A DNA stretch of 62,222 nt from JAWKRB01 sp041389885 (GTDB taxonomy: Bacteria; Myxococcota_A; Polyangia; Polyangiales; Ga0077539). The stretch spans positions 1 through 62,222 of the forward strand of contig JAWKRB010000041.1 of the NCBI GenBank assembly GCA_041389885.1. Reading direction: 5' to 3'. Below the pieces are notes generated by a model, which was given only the letters and a program-made list of their open reading frames with translations, had not been told where the DNA came from and did no database searches. The position numbers and the translations under genes are program-made. This document shows, in pieces, positions 1 through 8,028 of the stretch (within the stretch, counting starts at the first letter, position 1; each line of letters starts with the position of its first letter).

Positions 1-891
1 CCGCGGCAGTGGCACGGCGGCCCGGCGCAGCGCGCGCGTCGCCGCGTGGGGTATGTGCTGCGCGCGGAGCCCCTCGAGGCGCTGCGCGAGCTCGCGCCCG
101 CGGAGTGGGCGATCGCGCCCGCGCTGCCGATGGCGCGGCCGACGGTGGCGGCCCTCGACCCCGACGGAGCGCGGGTCACCGTGTGGCTCGGGGAGCCCGC
201 GCCCGACGGCTCGCCCGGCGCGAAGCCCGGCTACCTCGCGAGCTACGCGTGGCGCGACGGTCGCGCGACGCTCCTCGCGCGGGCGGGGAGGGCGGTGGCC
301 GAGGTGATCCCCTGTGATCCGACGCGGGCGCTGCTGCGCGAGAGCGCGCGAGGAGACGCCGGCGAGCGGGGCGATGTCACCCTGGTCGACACCGAGCGAG
401 GGGTGGTGCTCCGCGAGACCGCGGAGGGCGCTGACGAGCTGGGCCCCGAGGCGACGATCGATGTGCACCCCGACCGGGAGCGTGCCCTGCTCGCGGGTCG
501 CATGGCGCGCGGAGGACGCGTGGTGGGATCGCTCCGCGCGCTCGACCTGCTGACGGGCGTGTTCTCAGGCCCCGCCGTCGCGGTGGCCACGGCCGCCGAG
601 CGGGTGATGGGCGCGGTGTGGGCCGACGACTCCGACGCGGTGTACGTGCTCGCCTCCCGCGGCGCCGCCCGGGCGCGCGTGCAGCGGTGGACCGCCGCCT
701 CCGCCGACGCGACGCAGGCCGACCTGTTCGAGCTCGCGCTCAAGGGCAAGCAGGCGACCCACGGTCGCCTCGCGTGGAGCCCGCAGCGCACGCGGCTCAT
801 GGTGCTGTGGCGCTGCGTCCCGTCGAAGGGCGACGCCGCGGCGCGCGCCCTGGGGGTGACCCGCGTCGCGTGGTGGAGCGAGTCGGGCTAG
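1..891 (+). CDS. Hypothetical protein, probably 5'-truncated by the window edge
   Basis: The frame is open from the first base to a TAG at 889-891, with a possible GTG start at position 46. No convincing ribosome binding site precedes that GTG, so the gene probably begins outside the window. The protein reads as alternating short beta-strand-like segments with regularly spaced Gly/Asp and 'VTVWLGEP' or 'LMVLWRC' patches. This is compatible with a beta-propeller or a repeated beta-sandwich, but no family is recognised. The 3' end converges on mobA across a 157-bp gap that is almost filled by an inverted-repeat unit. Function unknown. Confidence 0.7.
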   Translation, partial: PRQWHGGPAQRARRRVGYVLRAEPLEALRELAPAEWAIAPALPMARPTVAALDPDGARVTVWLGEPAPDGSPGAKPGYLASYAWRDGRATLLARAGRAVAEVIPCDPTRALLRESARGDAGERGDVTLVDTERGVVLRETAEGADELGPEATIDVHPDRERALLAGRMARGGRVVGSLRALDLLTGVFSGPAVAVATAAERVMGAVWADDSDAVYVLASRGAARARVQRWTAASADATQADLFELALKGKQATHGRLAWSPQRTRLMVLWRCVPSKGDAAARALGVTRVAWWSESG

Positions 892-894
892 TGC

Positions 895-1045
895 CTTTCC
901 ACAGGGGACTTGAAGGGTTCAGCGTCATGGAGTGTTGCCGACACGACCACGCCCCTCGCCAAGCCCAACCCCGGCGACAGGCGCGGCAGCGCCGGATGAC
1001 AGCGAGACAGCCGATACCTCAACCCTTCACATCCCCTGTGGAAAG
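895..1045. repeat. 151-bp unit bounded by 25-bp inverted repeats
   Basis: Bases 895-919 and 1021-1045 are inverted copies of each other, matching at 23 of 25 positions (the mismatches are adjacent, near the middle). About 100 bp separates them. The left arm begins 4 bases after the stop of the upstream gene and the right arm ends 4 bases before the stop of the convergent mobA gene. The unit therefore fills the whole intergenic space. The spacer has no credible gene. It may be a miniature inverted-repeat element, a REP-like unit or paired terminator modules; the loop is long for a simple terminator. Confidence 0.7.
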
Positions 1046-1048
1046 CGA

Positions 1049-1603
1049 CTAGCGCGCGAGGTCCTCGGGGCGGTCCCAGTCGACGAGCTCGCGGGGGGGC
1101 AGGGTGATCTCGCGCACGCGAACCCGTCGGAGCACCGACTGCAGCGAGCGCTCCCCCGCCGCGAGGGCCGCGTCGGCGGCGGTCAGGGCCGGCGCGACCT
1201 CGTAGCGCGCGATCAGCGGCTCCCAGGGTGCGTCGGGGCCTCTTCGCGGAGCGATCACCGCCGCGTCGTCGGGCGCGTCGCGCAGGGCGGTGAGGCTCGC
1301 GAGGGTGAGGTGGGGGAGGTCGCAGGAGAGCGCCACGACGCGTCCCTCCGTCGCGCGTGACAACCCGCGAAGCCCACCCAACGGACCGCACTCCCCTGGG
1401 TCGTCGTCGACGACCGCGAGGTCGGGCAGCAGCGCGCGGTACGCGTCGCATCGACCCACGAAGACCGGCGTGAGCTGGGCCTCTCGCGCGAGCCGCGCGA
1501 GGCGCACGACCAGCGGCTCGCGCGTGTCGGGCGCGAGGAGCAGGCCCTTGGGCGAGGATCCCATGCGGCGAGAGGCGCCGCCGACGAAGATCCCCGCGAT
1601 CAC
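1049..1603 (-). CDS. mobA: Molybdenum cofactor guanylyltransferase (MobA family)
   Basis: MobA transfers GMP from GTP to molybdopterin to make the guanine-dinucleotide form of the molybdenum cofactor in the cytoplasm. The 184-residue length is normal. The nucleotide-binding signature is present at residues 4-23 (VGGASRRMG followed by PKG), the ECGPLGGL segment is at 71-78, and the metal-binding aspartate sits in CDLPHL at 94-99. Related nucleotidyltransferases (MocA type) share this fold, so the exact substrate is inferred. The ATG overlaps the stop of the upstream minus-strand gene by a few bases, which suggests translational coupling. Confidence 0.85.
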   Translation of the reverse strand: MIAGIFVGGASRRMGSSPKGLLLAPDTREPLVVRLARLAREAQLTPVFVGRCDAYRALLPDLAVVDDDPGECGPLGGLRGLSRATEGRVVALSCDLPHLTLASLTALRDAPDDAAVIAPRRGPDAPWEPLIARYEVAPALTAADAALAAGERSLQSVLRRVRVREITLPPRELVDWDRPEDLAR

Positions 1604-2894
1604 GGCGCGACGAGGCCCGTCGCGAGGAGCGCCGCGCCAAAGGTCTCGTCGGGACGCTTCGGCGCGGCGAGGTGCGCGAGGGCGAAGCGCTGCGGCTCGC
1701 GGAGCGCCGCCCAGGAGATGACCTCGACCGCGAAGCCCAGGGCCGACGCGCGGGTGCGCACGGCGGAGAAGGCCTCGGGGAGGTCCCAGGGGCGGGCGAG
1801 GGCGGGACGCTCGCGCAGGGCGTGTCCCACCGCCGCGGCGGCGTCTCGCGCGGCGCGGGCGAAGTCTGCGAGGTCGTCGTCTTCATCGACCGGAAAGCGA
1901 CACAGCGCCGCCCGGCTCACGAGCTCCATCGCCTGCCACGCGGCCAGGGACATGTGCGCGCCCGCGAGGTCGAGGCGACGACGCACCTCCAGAGGCATGA
2001 GCTCCAGGTCCAGCGCCGCGGGGTCTTCGTAGCGCGTCGCGTCGGCCTCGGCGCCGCGCACCCACGCACGCAGCGGCACCCCGCCCCCGAGCGCGCGGCT
2101 CGTGAGCAACGTGAGGAGCCCGTCGTCGCCGAGCTCTCCCGGCAGCGACTCGAGCACCGTGACCTCGCGCGCGCCCGCGAGGCTTCGCCGCAGCGCCCGA
2201 CACGAGGCCCAGGCGCAGCCGGCCCACCTCCACCCCGCAGCGCGCCGCGCCCGCCGCCTCCGCGCGCGCGAGGATGAGCCCCAGCGCCTCCCCGCAGCCA
2301 CCACCGCGACCGGCGCGTCGGCATCGCCGCGCACCCGCACCGCGTCGTCCCGCTCGTCTCGCGCGTCGTCTCGGGCGCGCGCGGGCGCCGACCCGCGGAG
2401 CAGAACACCAAGGCCACGAGGGGAGTCGCATCTCCCTGGCGCGCAAGGACATCGACGCGGTGCAGGCAGCCAGGCGCGAGGGAGTCTGCGGCGAGCTCGG
2501 GCCAGTAGGGCGCGTCGCAAGGGAGCGGCGCGCGTCGCGAAGGTCGTCCAGGCGGGAGGTCGTCCTCCCCGTCTCGTCCCCGTGCGCGGGGACGGCCGCT
2601 AGGCGCCCACCCCGAGCGCGCGAGCTCGCGCAGCGACAGGAACGATCTGCGAGGTCCAGCGAGGTCCGAGGCCAGCAGGGCGACCCGCGCGCCCGCCGCC
2701 GCGCCCAGCGCCAGGGCGCCCGCGCGCTCTCCGCGACACCCGGTCTCGACCGCGGCCCCCGTGTCGTGTGCGCACCCCGCGGCGGTAGTCCAGAGGCGCC
2801 GCGCGCCTTCACAGGTCGAAGCCGGTCACCAGACCCTCGGCGCAGGCGGTGGTGACGTCGCGACGCCGCCACCGAAGGGCGGGGGCGCGCTCAT
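1600..2894 (-). pseudogene. Unknown protein, reading frame broken several times
   Basis: A coding signal runs from a likely ATG at 2894 to a TGA at 1600, but it changes frame repeatedly. The C-terminal 190 or so residues (about 2166 to 1600) are in one frame. The segment reading ALGLILARAEAAG (about 2270-2185), the preceding DADAPVAVVAAG (about 2340-2290), and a VFCSAG segment near 2400 each lie in other frames. GALALGAAAGARVALLASDL near 2700 needs a further shift. Joined, this gives a protein of roughly 420 residues with no family I recognise. It starts a few bases after the stop of the upstream lipoprotein gene and overlaps mobA, so the three look like an operon. The breaks may be sequencing error rather than mutation. 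Confidence 0.55.
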
Positions 2895-2898
2895 CGGA

Positions 2899-4459
2899 TC
2901 ACATGGGAGGCCGCTGCGAGAGCGCGCGCGAGAGGGAGCCCGCGCCCATCGCGCCGGGGTTGCCGCCAGGACCGATCTCGTAGACCAACGCGTCGTCGGC
3001 GTCGATCGACGCGGTCTCTGCGCGGAACATGACTCGGCCCGCCCGCGCCGCGTCTCCGTCTCCGCCGTCTCCGCCGCGTCCGCCCGTCCGTCGCGCCCTG
3101 ACCGCCGTCGCCCGCGGCGATCCCCATCTCGCCCGTCGCGCCGCTGCCTCCCGCGCCGCCGCTGCCTCCCGCGCCGCCGCTGCCGCCGTCGCCGCCTCCC
3201 GCGACCTCGATGCGTCCGCCGCGAATCACCAGCCGGGTCTGTCCCACCACGAAGATCCCCACCGAGGCGCCTCCGCCCTGGCCGCCGCCTCCGCCTCCGC
3301 CTCCGCAGCCTCCGCCTCCGCCGCCTCCGCCACGCCCGCCGATGCCCGCGGGCGTGCTCGAGCGGCCTCCGCCTCCACCTCCTCCGCCGCCGCCCGCTCG
3401 CCCGCCCCCGCCGGCGCCGGAGGTCGGCGCCTCGTACCCGTTCATCCGGTCGAACACGCCGAGGGCGACGACCGCGCCGTCGCTCGCGTGGGCTGGCCTC
3501 GCCTGCGGTCCCTCCGAGGCCGGTCAGGGACAGCGCGCCCGCCGCGGCGCTCGGCTCGCCGCCTGCGCCGCCGGGCGCCGTCCGTCAGGTCGGCGCCGCG
3601 CATCCCGGTGGCACCTCACGGCTCGCGGGGCTGCCCGCGTTCTCGCCGTTGCCCCCGTTGCCTCCGCTCGCGCCGTCGCATCCCCATGGCGCCGACCCCC
3701 GTCGTCGTCGCGCCGGGCATCCCGGCGCCGGCCTCGCCGCTTCCTGGCCCGCGATTGCCCTCGCTCTGCGATCACGCGTACGCTCCAGCCGGAGGGTCTG
3801 CGCCTGCTCGGCATTAGAATTCGTACACCGAGTGTCCCGTCAGCGGAATGGACGGAGTCTCGCCGCGCACGGTGAGGTCCGGTGAGCACGACGACCTCGT
3901 CGGCGGCGGCGCGCTTACCCAGAGGCCGAGCAGCTCGCCACGCACGACGCTCTCGCCGGCGCGGCGGACCCCGCATCTACGCCGTACCCGCCGTGCAGCC
4001 GCATCAGCGCCGACGAGGGTGTACGCGACCGACTCGCCGGCACGTCGCCCATGGCCACGTAGGGGTAGTCCCCCCGCCGAGGAGGATCGTGCGCGGAGCG
4101 CCTGGCGACGCGGCGATGCGCAGCGCCGCGCCGAGGGTGCGGAGCGGTCGGTCGGGGGAGAACCCGTTGCCCGCGGCGTCGTCGCCGGTCTCGCCGCTCA
4201 CGTAGAGCTGCGCGCCGCGCACGCCGTCGACGCCGTCGCAATTGCTGTCGACGCCGTCGCCGGGCTCATCGTCGGCCACGCAGGCGTCCACCGGGACGTC
4301 GGCGGTCGCGTCGGCGCTGACGTCGAGGCTGGCGTCGCGGGCGCAGCGAAGGGGGCTGGTCGAGACCGCGACCGCGCCGTCGGCGCAGCGCTCATAGGTC
4401 TCGGTGCACGAAGGGAGGAGCGCCGCGAGGGCGCAGGCGAGGACCGCAGAGGGGCGCAT
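2899..4459 (-). pseudogene. Gly-rich DUF1565-like lipoprotein, frame broken several times
   Basis: The start at 4459 gives a lipoprotein signal peptide ending LAALLPSC. It is followed by a MopE-like DGVDSNCDGVDG calcium-type motif and a DUF1565-like start (LYVSGETGDD, then SPDRPLRTLGAALRIA). The frame then shifts near 4050 and again several times. A long glycine-rich, parallel-beta-helix-like stretch (about 3450-3080) is recognisable on the same strand. The end, EIGPGGNPGAMGAG and SQRPPM, stops at 2899. The organisation closely parallels the intact lipoprotein at 48547-50778, so it is probably a paralogue with an outer-surface location. The breaks may be consensus errors. Confidence 0.6.
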
Positions 4460-4889
4460 GGGGCCCGCGGACTGTACTACGCAAGGGCGCGCAGACTCAC
4501 GGAACCGGCAGCGCGGCGGGTCACGCGGCGGCCCTCGCGCGCGCCGGATGCGAACGCGCAGGTTGCTCTTTCGTGCGTCCTTGCCCCACCGGCTGCGCAT
4601 CCGGAGGCTCGAACCGGCGGACAGAGGCCCGAGGATCGCTCGCGACGCGCCCGCCGAGCGGCGGGAACTTCGTGGCGCGCGGAGGGGGCCCGCGCGCACC
4701 GCCTCGCTCCAAGAGACGCTCGGGGATCTCCGCGAGCCTCTGCGTGCGGTGTGCGCCCGGTTGCACCTCCCGGGGGCGGGATGACGTGGCGGGTCGCGGG
4801 AAAGGGCGCAGTCTTGACGCACCAGGCGCGATGGGGTTCTCCTTCGGGGCGTGAGGGGCGCGGCGGAGATCAGCGCGAGGGCGGGAGGG
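4460..4889. other. No gene seen; leader of the lipoprotein and end of the integrase remnant
   Basis: No frame here shows convincing coding character. On the minus strand, frames remain open downstream of the integrase fragment but do not contain the tyrosine-recombinase catalytic motifs (R, HxxR, Y) that a complete integron integrase would have. The segment next to 4459 must hold the promoter of the lipoprotein gene, but no clear sigma-70-type boxes are visible. Confidence 0.4.
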
Positions 4890-5189
4890 TCAGCGGCCGA
4901 GCGGGCACACGATCTCGTGGGCATTCTGGTGGAGAATGTCCCGCGCGCAGGGGGCCCGGTGCTGCGTCGACGCCGACGTGGGGCCTTCGATCGCGAGGTG
5001 CCTGGGGAGCTTCGTGGCCTCCGCGGCGCCCTGGTCTCTGGGGTGACGGCGGCGGTGCACGCCGACAAACTCGCGGATCCGGTTGACGCTCGCCTCCTGG
5101 GTGCGCGGCGCGTGGTGAAGTCTGCGGATCGTGATCGAGACGGCCTCCGTCCGGGTCGGGGTGGAGTCCCGATGGCCCGCGGCGGGCAT
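4890..5189 (-). pseudogene. intI: Integron integrase (IntI) N-terminal fragment
   Basis: About 100 codons from an ATG at 5189 (the true start may be further upstream) match the N-terminal SAM-like DNA-binding domain of integron-type tyrosine recombinases. IRRLHHAPRTQEA aligns with IntI1 IRYLHYSLRTEQA. RIREFVGVHRRRHP aligns with WVRAFIRFHGVRHP. A GAAEA..L..HLA..G..SASTQ stretch follows. Several hallmark residues are lost (Tyr and Trp in the AYVxW segment, and the LLFLY segment). The frame ends at PLGR, so the whole catalytic domain is missing. It points away from a core site and an attC on the plus strand, which is the usual integron geometry. It is non-functional as read. Confidence 0.7.
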
Positions 5190-5396
5190 GGTGGGCGCGG
5201 CGGGCGGCGTGGCGACGGACGTGCTCGGCGGGAGCCCGTGAAGGTGCCTGGGGCGCACCGGGGTGGGAGCTTCGCGGAGGGAGCGCCAGGCAGGGGAGGA
5301 AGGACGCCGAGGCGGGCCCGTCGCGCGCAGGAGGCAGTCTAATGTCCCGATCGCGGTATGCGGGTTTAGGCAGTGACGGTCGAACAACGGTAGGTT

Positions 5397-6124
5397 ATGT
5401 GTACGCAGCAGGAAGCGTCCCAATGCTATGTTGGGCAGCAGGCACTGCGGCCGCGATTCTCGTGGCACCCAGTTAACGAGGTCAAGGTATTAACTACCGG
5501 ATGGGCTGGATTCCTCCACAGTCACCTGACAACGGTAAATCCAAGCCTGCTGCTGACAGCATGGCAGGCTGCATTTGAGCGGAGGGTAGTGACGCTTTAC
5601 CGTTGCGGCAATCGACATGAACTCGTGCAGATCCGGACCAAATGGGCAGGCGTCACAGACCTCGTCGCAAATCCTACCGTCGATGATGGACTACTTTTAG
5701 ATGCGCTTATGAGCCGCGCCGACGAACTTCGTCGGCAACTGGTTAATGCCGGTGCAACTCGGCAGAACAACGGCCAACTGAAAAAAGCTGCAACAGGCAA
5801 TCGCGGGTGGTGTCCGCATCACACCACCGCCTCCAGAGTCTATTCCCAAGACTTTGGCCCAGAAACAATGCAGGCGAGCTCGCCGCAAAGGCATTCGATG
5901 ATTTTGCGACAAATAAACAACAGTGGCGATCGTATGCGTTGCTCACTCTTGCGGGCTACATCCAGTCACTCTCGTCGACGGACTTGGCAGTCTCGGCAAA
6001 AACCATCAATAAACTCGCTCAGCGCTCCGTCCTTGGGATGCGCGGCGCCGTCACTCGTCTGCCGCATCAGGTATCCGGGCGGAGTATCGTTGACTCACTA
6101 GCGCCTCGAACGTCGTCTTCTTGA
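5397..6124 (+). pseudogene. Unknown cassette-like ORF, frameshifted
   Basis: A plus-strand coding signal in lower-GC DNA runs to a TGA at 6122-6124 but needs at least two frame corrections. One lies in the run of six A at about 5779-5784, where dropping one A restores QLKKLQQAIAGGVRI. The other is near 5870, where NAGELAAKAFDDF begins. The joined protein would be about 220 residues, mostly alpha-helical, with no signal peptide and no family I recognise. The only in-frame ATG is at 5397, before the core site, so the true start is uncertain. Composition unlike the rest of the window suggests acquisition by transfer. Confidence 0.45.
5430..5436 (+). other. Candidate integron recombination core site (attI/cassette junction)
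   Basis: GTTGGGC fits the GTTRRRY core consensus and is identical to the 3' core of the attC site at 7446-7535. It lies about 240 bp upstream of the start of the integrase fragment, at the point where base composition falls from over 70% GC to about 50% GC. A 7-base match alone is weak. Position, orientation and the composition change make it plausible as the junction between attI and the first cassette. Confidence 0.45.
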
Positions 6125-6156
6125 CATCAAAGTCCCCTGGACATAGCCGCTTTCTT

Positions 6157-7262
6157 ATGGAGGTAAGTTCCGCGATCGGCAAAGTTCAACGCGGACACGG
6201 ATTCGTCTCTGGCTTTCTCGATTCGAGCAGACCGTTGCCTTAGTACATCGAAACGTTTCCGCGAGGCTGCGCTGCAGTTACTCCCGGCAATTCGGCGTGC
6301 CATCTATCTTCAGTACGATTCGCTCGTAATTGGTGTGTTGGCGTATTCTGGGCTTGAGCAACTTCTTCGATCTCGAATGCAGCGACTTGGACTTCCCCAT
6401 AAAACGGCAGGCGGCAGACGCTGTAATCAACTGGCTCAATAAGTTGTCGCTTCGGCGGCGAACGGAAGCCATGATTCGTGAGGCGTACGATCCGCAGCAG
6501 GCCAATACGCGAAACCGACTTTGGCATTCGTGCTTTTCATGGTTGACCAGTGTCGACCGGAGATTGTTCAGGCAATCCAGAGTCACGGCACCACAACTCC
6601 GGTCCAAACTACCCAGAATCGATGGCCCGCCAAGCTACACACCTCTTGAATGAGGTAGCGCAACATTGGGGGGTGGCAGATATCGACCTCACTTGGACAA
6701 GTGCATCCCCTTAACGACCAAGACGGAGTTCGCGCTTGGTGGTCTGACGTGTTGGGAGTTGGATAGCGCGGAAGCGCTCGTTCACCAGAGTCAGTTTGGG
6801 CTTTTCGTTGACAATGTGGCTCCCGCACTGTCCTCGCTGTTTAAGCGTGGCTTGGTATCTAGCATGTGAATCACCCATCGAGCAACTCGCGGCACTGATT
6901 CTTGTCTGTTTGAAGGGCTGCTGCGTCATGTATGTGAATTGATGAACATTCCGACAGTCGATCTGATTATTGCTCCCGATCGCCAATACACTAACGTAAG
7001 GATGCTCGATAAGAATGGCTTGCTGGCCGACAAGTCCTCGCACGACTCTGCTCGCCTGTTCAAACCACCAACCGCATCGCTGAAGATCTCCTGTTTGTTG
7101 TCCATTGGACTTCCAATCCTGTTCGCGCATGGGGCCATTGACTCCGTATCCATAAATCAACGTGAATTGATAGGCAGAGCGATCATAAAACTCGCCTACC
7201 TCTATGTGAGCAGTTGGTGTTCGACATATGATTCAAGAGGTCATATTTCTTCATCTCGATAA
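6157..7262 (+). pseudogene. Unknown cassette-like ORF, multiply frameshifted
   Basis: From an ATG at 6157 (MEVSSAIGKVQRG) a coding signal continues on the plus strand through at least five frame changes. Recognisable blocks are RRAIYLQYDSLVIGVLAYSG (about 6294-6353), AADAVINWLNKLSLRRRTEAM (about 6415-6475), ARQATHLLNEVAQHWGVADI (about 6625-6684), the block from TEFALGGLTCWELD to VDNVAPALSSLF (about 6722-6844) and MNIPTVDLIIAPDRQYTNVR (about 6942-7001). A CESPIEQLAALI block near 6865 is reminiscent of the SPIE motif near the start of some DUF559/Vsr-like nuclease domains, but the rest of such a domain is not evident. About 360 residues if joined. Function unknown. Confidence 0.4.
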
Positions 7263-7445
7263 TGACCAAGGGAGCGCTGAGGCTAACTGGCTGGCGGGCG
7301 AGGCTGATGTATTTGCGTGGTTGGGCGCACGTTTGGGGGCACTCAATGCATTACAGCCTTTGCCTTCCGTGCGTCCGCGTCGCCTCTGTGCCGAAGACTC
7401 CGAGGAGAAGGTAATGCGACGATGTGCGTCCTCGATGGCTTTGAT

Positions 7446-7535
7446 GCCCAACAAGCCGATGGTGCCGACCGCCCCTTCGGCTCAACCGCTACTGCTTGCG
7501 CTCGCCGGCGGCGGCGCATCGGCCAGCCGTTGGGC
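7446..7535 (+). repeat. attC recombination site (59-be)
   Basis: The 5' core GCCCAAC (7446-7452) and 3' core GTTGGGC (7529-7535) are exact complements and fit RYYYAAC and GTTRRRY. The inner boxes GCCGATG (7455-7461) and CATCGGC (7517-7523) also pair exactly. Pairing continues as GTGCCGACCGC against GCGGCGGCG with one or two unpaired bases, the asymmetry that gives attC its strand choice. The terminal loop is about 35 nt. A 90-bp length is typical. It closes the low-GC segment on its right side. Confidence 0.85.
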
Positions 7536-8028
7536 CGGTGGATTTGAATGCCGTAGTAGCGCATCTTCGACGCTCCTCGACCTCATCCCACGCGAGGCTC
7601 GCGGCGGTCGGCTCCTCTCCTCGAACGGGAGACGGCGACAACATACTGAAATCACCGTTGATGACCTTCTCTCCCTCATCGTCCAGAGGGCGGTAGAATC
7701 CGCGAGCCACGCGTGGGGTGAGGAGGTCATGCCAGGTTGGAGTCGTGCGCAGGGCCCCTCTTCGCCGGATTCATCGTGGGCGAGGGCGAGCACCAACCCA
7801 CCGCCGCGGCATCGTATCGGCGCGACGGACCTCGTCGCGCGTCCCGCGGAAGTGTGACCTCGTAGGAGCGCCCAGGTGACCGACGACCCCGAGCGCAGGG
7901 AGCACCTTCCACGCTCCCGGGGCGCAGCGCGAAGGTGCGAGCAGACTCGCCCCACCCACGCCCGCGCCTGGAATCCGGAGCACCGCCGGGACGCTCCCTC
8001 ATGCATGGGGGCCCGGCAGCCCGGCGGG
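7536..8028. other. No confident gene; possible minus-strand fragment
   Basis: Base composition rises again after the attC. A minus-strand frame at 7710-7570 (RGFYRPLDDEGEKVINGDFS) has coding-like composition, and a second short one (MRYYGIQIHRPNG) begins at 7564 and runs into the attC. Neither is complete and no family is certain. The C-terminal coding of the adjacent P-type ATPase may extend into this segment if its frame is corrected. Confidence 0.3.

Noticed and set aside
4040..4890. A catalytic domain for the integrase in other minus-strand frames
   Set aside because: No frame contains the Arg, HxxR or Tyr motifs of tyrosine recombinases. From 4459 downward the strand is occupied by the lipoprotein start.
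5725..5743. Perfect small palindrome GCCGACGAACTTCGTCGGC
   Set aside because: It lies inside the cassette ORF, where it encodes ADELRR; no regulatory context is visible.
6700..6760. attC-like arrangement (CTTAAC, then paired CCAAG/CTTGG, then GTTGGGA)
   Set aside because: The two cores are not complementary, they fail the consensus, and the segment lies inside a good coding stretch.
7320..7326. A second GTTGGGC core
   Set aside because: No matching complementary 5' core or inner boxes are found at a suitable distance upstream. A 7-base match can arise by chance.
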